A stretch of DNA of 64,000 nt from Diphasiastrum complanatum (Eukaryota > Streptophyta > Lycopodiopsida > Lycopodiales > Lycopodiaceae). The translations under genes were made by a program, and so were the position numbers. Shown in pieces: positions 57,241 through 64,000 of the stretch. The stretch lies in the NCBI GenBank assembly GCA_029204225.1, contig CM055112.1:29664703-29728702 (forward strand), in the 5' to 3' direction. The notes under the pieces are model-generated. The model had not been told where the DNA came from. It did not search any database and worked only from the letters and a program-made list of their open reading frames with translations. How positions within the stretch are numbered: position 1 is the stretch's first letter; the number at the start of each line of letters is the position of its first letter.

Positions 57241-60200
57241 ATGGCTTCCAATGGTGGGATCATGCTAGAGTCTAGTGAAAGGTTGAGTTCATCAAACTAC
57301 TCTACTTGGAAAGTGAGGATGGAGTCCTTACTTGAGTTGAATGAACTCATGGACATAGTTGCAGAAATTGAAGAGAGACCTCTCACACTTCAAGAGCAAC
57401 AAAGGTTTGATAAGAAGGCCAAAAGGGCTCTTCATATCATTAAAATGAATGTTACAAATGAACTTCTCAAGGAAGTTGGAAAGTGTCAAAGTGCAAGTGA
57501 GGCATGGAATGCCTTAAAGAAGCTCTTTGAATCAAAGTCCACATCTAGGGTATTGACCCTAAGGAGACAAATATTTTCTAGTAGGCAAAGAGAGGGTGAA
57601 AGTGCTCATGCATTTATCTTGAGAGTTAAGTCCCTAAGTGATGATTTAGCATGCATTGATGAGAACATAAAAGATGGTGAAATAGTCCAAGTTATGTTGA
57701 ATGGTTTGCTAAATGAACATGCTAACCTTGTGCAAAGTTTTGCCATTCAAAGAGTCTTGCCAAGTGTGGTTGACTTGCAAGAAATCTTATTGGCTGAAGA
57801 ACATAGGTTGCAATCAAAGCTTGATGGTGCATCCTTGCAAGGTGGAGGTGAAGAGGCTTTCTTCACAAAAGGCAAATTCAAGGGCAAAGGTAAAGGCAAA
57901 GGGAAATGGTCCAAAGGTGGTAACTTTGATCATGATGATCACTCTTCCTCTTCCTCTTCTACTAAGAACAATAAGTCAAAGTTCAAGTGCTTTTATTGTG
58001 GGATAAAAGGTCATTTTGCAAATGAATGTTATAAGAAGAAAAGAGAGCAAGGAGAGAGGCAAGGAAATCTTACAATAGATGAGGAAGAACATAACACATG
58101 TGAATCACTTGTTATGACTTCAAGTTTGTTAGCCAACATAGATGATAATGATCCTTGGTGGATTGATAGTGGAGCCTCATCTCACATGACAAGACATAAG
58201 GAATACTTTACATCCTTATTGTCTTATGAGGGAGAAGGTAACATCATCTACACTGCAAATGATGGTCAATGTGACATCAAAGGCATAGGCACTATTCCTA
58301 TTTCCCTTTCAACAAATAGGAAAGCAAATCTTGAAAATGTTTTGTACATTCCTTCAATCACTAAGAATTTGCTTAGTGTAAGTCAAATGATTGACAAAGG
58401 ACTTGATGTGGAGTTCATTGGAGATGCATGTTTGATAAGTAAATGTGGATCCTTGATTGCTCAAGGTAGGAGGCATGGTAAACTTTTCAAGCTTGATGCA
58501 TGTGTGATCTCTAATCATGAAGGATGTATGGCTAGGGAGCAATTGACAAACCAAGAAGTTTGGCACAAGAGGTTGGGCCATCTCAACTTCAAATCTTTGG
58601 AGGTAATGGCAAAGAAAGAGCTTGTTCTTGGTCTCCCTAAAAGTCTTGTTGCAAACAATAGTGTTTGTGAACATTGTGCCTTGTCCAAATCTCATAGACT
58701 TGCTTATTCTAGATCTACTTCTAGATCTAAAGAAGCTTTTCAACTTGTGCATTCTGATATTCATTCTTCTAGTACAACTAGCAATGGTGGGGCAAAGATG
58801 TATGCAACTTTCATTGATGACTTTAGTAGGTATACTTGGATCTATCTTCTTAAAAGTAAGGATGAAGTGTTTGCTGCATTTGTCAAGTTCAAGAATGAAA
58901 TGGAAAACCAATTCAATACAAAGATCAAATGCTTAAGATCTGATAATGGAGGGGAATACACCTCAAATAGGTTCAAAGACTTTTGTATAGCACATGGGAT
59001 TAAGAGGGAGATGTCTAGTCCTAGGACTCCACAACAGAATGGAGTGGCCGAGAGGAAGAATAGAACCCTTTGTGAATGTGCCAAGGCAATGAGACTACAT
59101 GCTAATCTTGCTAAGTCTTTTTGGGGGGAAGCTTTAGCATGTGCTAACTATCTATGTAATAGATGGACAAGTGCTTCCTTGGATGGTAAAACTCCTCATG
59201 AGGTTCTTTATGGTAGAAGGCCGAGTGTCAAGCATTGTAGGATCTTTGGATGTACATGTTTTGTCAATATCACACTTGATGATAGAACTAAAGAAGATCC
59301 TTCATCAAAGAAGGGTGTGTTTGTTGGCTATAGTGAAGTAAGCAAGGCTTACAAAGTGTACATTCCTTCTACAAAGAAAGTTGTCATAAGTAGGGATGTC
59401 ATCTTTCATGAAGAGAATGTTTCCAATGTTGTTGATGTTGATGTTGATGTGCCTACTAATCATCATGATGTGCAAGATGTCTTGGATGAAGATGGAGATG
59501 CCACTCCAAAGCAAACTTCAAGGAAGACTCAAAGGCAAAGGGCTAAGCCATCAAGGCTAACCTATGATGAAAAAGGAAAGCAAGTGGTGGACAACTCTAA
59601 CCTTGCTTTTCTTACCTCTTTTGATGAACCAACTTGTGTAGGTGAAGCAATTCAAAAGAAGGAATGGATCCAAGCCATGGATCATGAGCATCAAGCACTC
59701 ATCAAAAGCAACACATGGAGGTTGGTAAAGCTTCCAAAGGACAAGAAGGCAATTGGTTGTAAGTGGATCTTCAAGATCAAGACAAATCAAGATGGATCAA
59801 TCAACAAGTACAAGGCAAGGTTGGTGGCAAAGGGGTATGCTCAAGAATATGGTTTTGACTATGATGAGACCTTTGCACCCGTGGCAAAGATGGTAACTAT
59901 TCGAATCCTAATCTCTCTTGCAACTCTTTATGATTGGGATATGTGGCAAATGGATGTTACTAATGCCTTCTTGAATGGTGATCTTGAAGAAGATATTCAC
60001 ATGGAGCAACCCGAGGGCTATGTTTCACATGATGAGCCTAATCATGTGTGCTATCTCCAAAAGAGTTTGTATGGGCTAAAGCAAGCACCAAGGAGTTGGT
60101 ATGCTAAGCTCAATTCCTTCTTACTTTCTCAAAACTTTGCTATGAGTGAGTATGATCATTCTCTCTACTTTAGATTGAATGAAAATGATATCACTTTACT

Positions 60201-61194
60201 TTTGATCTATGTTGATGACATTATCTTAAGTGGTGGTAACAATCTAGATATAGATGAAATCAAGATGGCACTCAAAAGAGAGTTTGAAATTCAAGATCTT
60301 GGTAAACTTCATTATATCTTAGGAATAGAGATTATTAGAACTTCTAAATCTACATTCATATGTCAAGAAAAGTATGTTAACTCTATTCTAAAAAGGTTTC
60401 ATATGGAAGATTGTAAAGTTGTTTCTACTCCTATGGAATCAAATGTAAAGCTAACTACAAGAAGTAATGAAAGATCCTTCAAGGACATTACTCTCTATAG
60501 AAAGCTAATAGGATCTCTTATATGGTTAACCATCACAAGACCTGATCTAAGCTTTGTGGTTGGTAAACTAAGTCAATTTATGCAAGATCCTAGTGAGGCT
60601 CATTGGAAGCTAGGAAAGAGAGTACTTAGATACATCTCGGGATCTAGAGATTTTGGCATCTTGTATGGAGGTACTACACCTAACCTTTGTGGATTTTCAG
60701 ATTCAGATTTTGCAGGTGATCAAATGGATAGGAAGTCAACAAGTGCCTTTGCAATCTATCTTGGAGATGGAGTGGTCTCATGGCTATCAAAGAAGCAACC
60801 AACTATCTCTCTATCTTCCACCGAAGCCGAGTACAAGGCATTAACAACATGCACCAAGGAGATTCTTTGGATCAAGAGGATGTTATTGGATCTTCACTTG
60901 CTGGAACCAGAGAAGACTCCAATCATACTTTGTGATAACCTTTCAGCCCAAAGCTTGGCAAGCAATCCTGTTTTTCATGCAAGGAGCAAGCACATTGAGA
61001 TTGCTCACCATTTTGTGAGAGATCAAGTCATTGCCAAAGAGGTGGAGCTTCAACATGTCTCTTCAAAGGAGTGTGTGGCTGATATCTTCACCAAACCATT
61101 GGGAAAGGACCTATATTTAATGCATAGATCTAATCTTGTAATGTGCTCAAAGACTATGTTGAAACTAGCATCCAATGTTGAAGAGGGAGTGTGA
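57241..61194 (+). CDS. Copia gag-pol polyprotein, 1317 residues, intact
   Basis: One frame from ATG 57241 to TGA 61192-61194; the stop lies inside the 3' LTR. Gag occupies about residues 1-230 (NYSTWKVRMESLLE start), then a basic Gly/Lys stretch, and a CCHC knuckle C250-x2-C253-x4-H258-x4-C263. Protease active site D309-S-G. Integrase has the HHCC zinc site (H442, H447, C476, C479) and catalytic D506, D568, E604 with the usual 35-residue D-E spacing. RT has Y990-V-D992-D993. RNase H includes D1154-S-D1156 and ends in VADIFTKPLGK. Each key residue is present, so it is probably functional. Copia order (IN before RT) is clear. Confidence 0.97.
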   Translation: MASNGGIMLESSERLSSSNYSTWKVRMESLLELNELMDIVAEIEERPLTLQEQQRFDKKAKRALHIIKMNVTNELLKEVGKCQSASEAWNALKKLFESKSTSRVLTLRRQIFSSRQREGESAHAFILRVKSLSDDLACIDENIKDGEIVQVMLNGLLNEHANLVQSFAIQRVLPSVVDLQEILLAEEHRLQSKLDGASLQGGGEEAFFTKGKFKGKGKGKGKWSKGGNFDHDDHSSSSSSTKNNKSKFKCFYCGIKGHFANECYKKKREQGERQGNLTIDEEEHNTCESLVMTSSLLANIDDNDPWWIDSGASSHMTRHKEYFTSLLSYEGEGNIIYTANDGQCDIKGIGTIPISLSTNRKANLENVLYIPSITKNLLSVSQMIDKGLDVEFIGDACLISKCGSLIAQGRRHGKLFKLDACVISNHEGCMAREQLTNQEVWHKRLGHLNFKSLEVMAKKELVLGLPKSLVANNSVCEHCALSKSHRLAYSRSTSRSKEAFQLVHSDIHSSSTTSNGGAKMYATFIDDFSRYTWIYLLKSKDEVFAAFVKFKNEMENQFNTKIKCLRSDNGGEYTSNRFKDFCIAHGIKREMSSPRTPQQNGVAERKNRTLCECAKAMRLHANLAKSFWGEALACANYLCNRWTSASLDGKTPHEVLYGRRPSVKHCRIFGCTCFVNITLDDRTKEDPSSKKGVFVGYSEVSKAYKVYIPSTKKVVISRDVIFHEENVSNVVDVDVDVPTNHHDVQDVLDEDGDATPKQTSRKTQRQRAKPSRLTYDEKGKQVVDNSNLAFLTSFDEPTCVGEAIQKKEWIQAMDHEHQALIKSNTWRLVKLPKDKKAIGCKWIFKIKTNQDGSINKYKARLVAKGYAQEYGFDYDETFAPVAKMVTIRILISLATLYDWDMWQMDVTNAFLNGDLEEDIHMEQPEGYVSHDEPNHVCYLQKSLYGLKQAPRSWYAKLNSFLLSQNFAMSEYDHSLYFRLNENDITLLLIYVDDIILSGGNNLDIDEIKMALKREFEIQDLGKLHYILGIEIIRTSKSTFICQEKYVNSILKRFHMEDCKVVSTPMESNVKLTTRSNERSFKDITLYRKLIGSLIWLTITRPDLSFVVGKLSQFMQDPSEAHWKLGKRVLRYISGSRDFGILYGGTTPNLCGFSDSDFAGDQMDRKSTSAFAIYLGDGVVSWLSKKQPTISLSSTEAEYKALTTCTKEILWIKRMLLDLHLLEPEKTPIILCDNLSAQSLASNPVFHARSKHIEIAHHFVRDQVIAKEVELQHVSSKECVADIFTKPLGKDLYLMHRSNLVMCSKTMLKLASNVEEGV

Positions 61195-61844
61195 AAATTG
61201 TCAACATTTCCTAGCTAGTTTGAGGCCTAAATTGGCTAAAATTGTAAATAGTTTTGGTTCTGGAGTTTCACACGTGTGAACCAGGCCACAATGTTTTTAT
61301 TTACTGTATTTTTTCAGTATGATGAAGTGTCAAACTTCATACCCTTCAAAATGAGATCATTTTGATGTATTTTGGTCATATAAGCCATTTTTAGCTATTT
61401 TTCCTATATAGGGAATATCTAGGGTCAAGTACCTTCTAGAGAGAGGAGAGAGAGTCATCTTCCTCATCCATAAATAGTAGGGAAGTCGTGGAGAACAGGT
61501 TGGAGAAACCTTTTGTATGCTTCATTGAGATCAATAGATCATTGTCATTGTTTCTTCCTCCATTGAGAGCATTGTTGTGTGTATTGTCTTCAAGCTATTG
61601 TGTATGATCTTAGGTGCTTTCCAAAAGTGGTAGGCTGATGTATTATGGACTGTATAATGCTATTTTGGGCCGCACTTGATGTTTATGGAAGTTTACATTT
61701 GTGATAAATGCTTTTTGATCAAGTTCTTTGCATTCTAGGTAGCATAGAATGTGTTGCCAATTCCTAGCTTATGTAGTTTGGAGTGCAAGCATTCAAGCCA
61801 ATGATCTTGGAGTTTAGATCCACTTAGGATCTGTATTTTTCACA
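61190..61844 (+). repeat. 3' LTR of the young copia element
   Basis: Identical in length to the 5' LTR and differs by one base seen (61695). Preceded by the polypurine tract AAGAGGGAG. Palindrome at 61267-61280 and TATA at 61404-61411. Confidence 0.95.
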
Positions 61845-61846
61845 GG

Positions 61847-61911
61847 TAGCTCAGTGGTAGAGCACCCCACCGGAATGGGGGAGGTCCTAGGTTCAATCCC
61901 TAGCCTGACCA
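61847..61911 (+). other. tRNA-like module 1 (3' portion, A and B boxes intact)
   Basis: Joined to 55404-55413, the sequence is 72 bases with tRNA geometry: 7 bp acceptor (GGACGGG against CCTGACC, one mismatch), D stem GCTC/GAGC, 5-base variable loop, perfect T stem CTAGG/CCTAG with a TTCAATC loop. The anticodon arm (CCCCA/GGGGG) has one mismatch, and position 33 is C rather than T, so a working tRNA is unlikely. A box TAGCTCAGTGG (61847-61857) is rebuilt by the target duplication. B box GGTTCAATCCC is at 61890-61900. TTTT at 61932-61935 could terminate Pol III. Confidence 0.75.
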
Positions 61912-61939
61912 CACACACCAAGTGTAAGAACTTTTCACA
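61850..61939 (+). repeat. tRNA-bearing short LTR, 3' part
   Basis: Continuation of 55351-55413 after the copia insertion and its duplicated GGTAG. It ends CTTTTCACA and is followed at 61940 by TGGTATCAGAGCC. Confidence 0.75.
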
Positions 61940-62055
61940 TGGTATCAGAGCCAAGTTAGACCTAACAGTTCATGGTGTCAAAGCCATGGTTAGGTGGCCC
62001 AAGTTGTGGGGCAGGTGACAGTTAGGACCCCAACCAAGTGTGGCTTGAGGGGGGG
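61940..62055 (+). mobile_element. Short TRIM-like internal segment, unit 2
   Basis: 116 bp between two LTRs: primer site TGGTATCAGAGCC, AAAGCCATGGTTAGGTGG, and polypurine TTGAGGGGGGG directly before TGTTGGAATA. No coding capacity. The tiny interior is characteristic of TRIM/SMART elements that depend on another element's proteins. Confidence 0.75.
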
Positions 62056-62199
62056 TGTTGGAATATCAATCCACACTCTAGAGAGAACTATCAAATAGGG
62101 CGGATAGCTCAGTGGTAGATCATGCCATCCGATATGAGGGAGGTCTTGGGTTCGAATCCTAGTCTGTCCATCCATATTATGATCTATGGATTTCTAACA
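62056..62199 (+). repeat. tRNA-bearing short LTR, 144 bp
   Basis: Begins TGTTGGAATATC after a polypurine tract and ends TTTCTAACA before TGGTATCAGAGC (62200-62211), so both borders are supported. Half its length is a tRNA-like module (62098-62170). Outside the module it is hard to align with the other short LTR, so the two may not derive from one insertion. Confidence 0.8.
62098..62170 (+). other. tRNA-like module 2 (73 bases, Pol III A and B boxes)
   Basis: Acceptor GGGCGGA against TCTGTCC pairs along all seven positions with two G-T wobbles, and a discriminator A follows. D arm GCTC-AGTGGTA-GATC has one mismatch. T arm TTGGG-TTCGAAT-CCTAG pairs with wobbles. The anticodon stem is poorly paired, so it is a tRNA-derived sequence, not a confident functional tRNA. 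A box TAGCTCAGTGG (62105-62115) and B box GGTTCGAATCC (62149-62159) match the consensus. No T4 terminator follows within the LTR. Confidence 0.75.
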
Positions 62200-62942
62200 T
62201 GGTATCAGAGCTTGATAGAAGAATACACATCTAATCATTGCTTTGTCAAATGGAATGACTTCTCATCATTGTTGGTGAAATTTTGCCTCTTACTAGCACT
62301 CGATTTTGAGCTAACTAGATCCATTCTTATCATCACTTATTAATGTATCTTTTTCTCTGATTTCAGAGCTGTATGGCCTACTGTAGCAGCACGTGTGAGG
62401 CCTCTAATCAAGATAGAGTGGGGGCTATGTTACTTCTCATCTTTTCCATCCATGTTGCATATGAATGGAAAGCTAATTAAGTGTAGATTGTGATGCAAGT
62501 GACCTCAAGAGGATTGGTGAATCCTAAGGAGAGTTCTTTGCACTCAAATTGAGGCATATTGAAGAAGAAAAATAGAGTTTTACATGCTTGAAGACTGTAC
62601 TATCAAAGATCCTTTATTGTAGGAGTCAAAATAGCAAATTTTGACTATTTTTCAATTTTCTTCAATCTAAGAAGCATTGTTTGGATCTATGATCCTATGA
62701 ATGGATGAAACTTTATAAATGATAAATCTGACTTTTTTAAGCTATTTCACACGTGTGAACTCAGATTTACTTCATCCACTTTTGCTTTGAAAAAATGACT
62801 AGCACCTAGAAATTGTTATTTTTGGCCTTCTTTGAGTTCTCAATCATTTGTTACTTGATTCCAAGTGCTCAATAGTTTACATTTGATTAGTTTTGAACCT
62901 ATGAAAACATTCATTTAGTAAGTCAAAATCAATTCTCTAGGC
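62200..62942 (+). other. Primer site and leader before the second copia gag
   Basis: TGGTATCAGAGC (62200-62211) opens a ~740 bp leader ending at the gag ATG. It contains TTCACACGTGTGAA (62746-62759), the same 14-base palindrome found in the young copia LTRs. No other coding signal. Confidence 0.7.
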
Positions 62943-63555
62943 ATGACTTCAATGGGATCTTATCTATTAGAACAAAGTGAGAGACTCACTTCTACAAATT
63001 TTGGTACATGGAAAGTGAAAATAGAATCCATTCTTGTACTTCAAGATATAATAGATATAGTGAATGGGAATGAGGAGGAGCCTACTAATCCTCAAGAAAT
63101 TCCCAAATTCAAGAAAAGATCACTTGTTGCTCTTCATGTTTTAAAGCTAAATGTCTCTAATGAAGTTCTAAGAGAGATTAGCTCTTGTGTCAATGCCCAA
63201 GAAGCATGGAGTACTCTTCAATCCATTTATGAGTCTAAAAACACTTCAAGAGTCCTTACTCTAAGAAATATGATTTTTCAAAGTTTTTAAAGAAAGGATG
63301 AAAGTGCTTCATCCCATGTTTCTAGAGTCAAGGATCTCCATAAAGATCTTTGTTGCATAGATGATTCTATCAAATCCAAAGAAATTGTTCAAGTTATTTT
63401 GAATGGATTAAGTGAGGATTTTGATACCATTGTTCAATCTTATGCAATTAAAGAGGACTTACCCTCTTTAGAAGCCTTACAAGGAGTCTTGATAGCCGAG
63501 GAGTATAGGCATCAAACTCGAGTGACAAGCATGAATCTATCTGAACATAAATAAA
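62943..63555 (+). pseudogene. Copia-type gag fragment linked to the tRNA-bearing LTR
   Basis: Frame from ATG 62943 reads LTSTNFGTWKVKIESIL, then EEPTNPQEIPKFKKR and KNTSRVLTLRNMIFQSF, stops at TAA 63288-63290, and continues in the same frame (VSRVKDLHKDLCCIDDSI, then IVQVILNGLSEDFDTIVQ, LIAEEYRHQ) to about 63555. It is clearly related to the gag of the young copia element (shared TWKV, SRVLTLR, VL or LNGL and AEE landmarks) but much diverged. The zinc knuckle and everything after it are missing. The LTR, primer site, leader and gag order suggests that the 144 bp LTR belongs to a coding copia family. Confidence 0.8.
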
Positions 63556-64000
63556 GTGAGCATTCATCATGACATACACAACCTAGATTATTGAAACATT
63601 GATTATTTAGTCGTGTAGAAAAATACAATCTGAATGTAGACAGAGTCGCGTTCTTTATGAATCGATACTCTATGATACAAAGAGAAAGAACAAAACAATT
63701 GTGCTTTGGATGTTCGATTGATTGTAGGGAATAGATGATTCAGCTAACCAAGCAACTGATAAGTTGTTGGATATCTACACATGGCTAACTAATTAAAAGA
63801 ATAGTTGATTTGTACTTTACAATTAGGATTAAGGCACTACTTGCTATTGGTAGTCGCCTTTAGACAGTATCTTTGTTTGTTGGAGATTCTGCCCGGTCAT
63901 GACATAGGTACTTATTGATCAATCGATAGTCGGATTGCTGCCGATTGTTTGAGGATGGCCGAATTATCAAATTTGGTCAGATGGTCTAAGATGGTCGAAC
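63556..64000. other. No recognised gene
   Basis: Sequence changes character after the gag fragment. Low-complexity AT-rich stretch, no domain seen. Confidence 0.4.

Larger units (their letters stand above)
55414..61844 (+). mobile_element. Young, apparently intact Ty1/copia element
   Basis: Two 655 bp LTRs (55414-56068 and 61190-61844) differ by eye at one base (C at 55919, A at 61695). GGTAG stands on both outer sides (55409-55413 and 61845-61849), a perfect 5 bp target duplication. Primer site at 56069-56080, polypurine GAAGAGGGAG directly before the 3' LTR, and one uninterrupted 1317-residue polyprotein. All hallmarks of an intact autonomous element inserted recently. It lies inside the tRNA-like module of an older short LTR. 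Confidence 0.97.

Noticed and set aside
54734-61939. Pairing the 546 bp LTR at 54734 with the short LTR at 55351 as one element
   Set aside because: Their sequences do not match and only the short one has a tRNA-like module.
62098-62170. Calling this a functional tRNA gene
   Set aside because: Anticodon stem does not pair well, one D-stem mismatch, no T4 terminator in the LTR, and the module is bounded by LTR sequence; kept as tRNA-derived.
1-64000. CRISPR arrays, bacterial operons, riboswitches, rRNA genes
   Set aside because: No direct-repeat/spacer pattern, no ribosome-binding or operon organisation and no rRNA signature; the sequence is clearly plant nuclear in character.

Overview
The window looks like nuclear DNA of a land plant with a large, repeat-packed genome. 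Evidence: LTR retrotransposons whose primer-binding sites match the plant initiator tRNA-Met (TGGTATCAGAGC type), Ty1/copia and Ty3/gypsy pol relics on both strands, a hAT transposase relic, and one spliced host gene whose introns are inflated by nested transposons. No bacterial, organellar or CRISPR features are seen. The species cannot be named. The host gene resembles Sfi1-type centrin-binding repeat proteins, so a plant with motile sperm (fern, lycophyte, bryophyte, cycad or Ginkgo) is an attractive guess, but it is only inference.

Layout. 1-5270: unassigned sequence and a decayed minus-strand gypsy element. 5272-16677: a large minus-strand element with two ~1.08 kb LTRs and a mostly non-coding interior holding GGCGCC-rich repeats, a copia relic, a ~350 bp-arm inverted repeat, a gypsy integrase relic and leader tandem repeats. 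17258-17900: a 643 bp non-autonomous DNA transposon with an 11 bp target duplication. 18.7-19.9 kb: minus-strand coding-like relics of unknown identity. 20.2-43.4 kb: the host gene on the plus strand, with at least six exons. Its introns hold a gypsy relic (22.4-23.3 kb), a gypsy element split by a copia element (26.4-34.9 kb), and a hAT relic (36.6-38.2 kb). 43.8-45 kb: copia relic. 45.9-47.1 kb: unknown decayed Cys/His-rich gene. 47.2-54.7 kb: a copia element holding a gypsy gag/leader insertion, with a second gypsy inserted in its right LTR.

54.7-64 kb is the most interesting region. A chain of short LTRs, each followed by a tRNA-Met primer site, contains tRNA-like modules with intact Pol III A and B boxes (55404-55413 joined to 61850-61911, and 62098-62170). 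Short internal segments with little more than a primer site and a polypurine tract separate the LTRs, as in TRIM/SMART elements. A very young, apparently intact 6.4 kb copia element (55414-61844; 655 bp LTRs with one mismatch seen; GGTAG duplication) has inserted inside one tRNA-like module. The second tRNA-bearing LTR is followed by a leader and a copia-type gag, so it may belong to a coding element related to these short elements.
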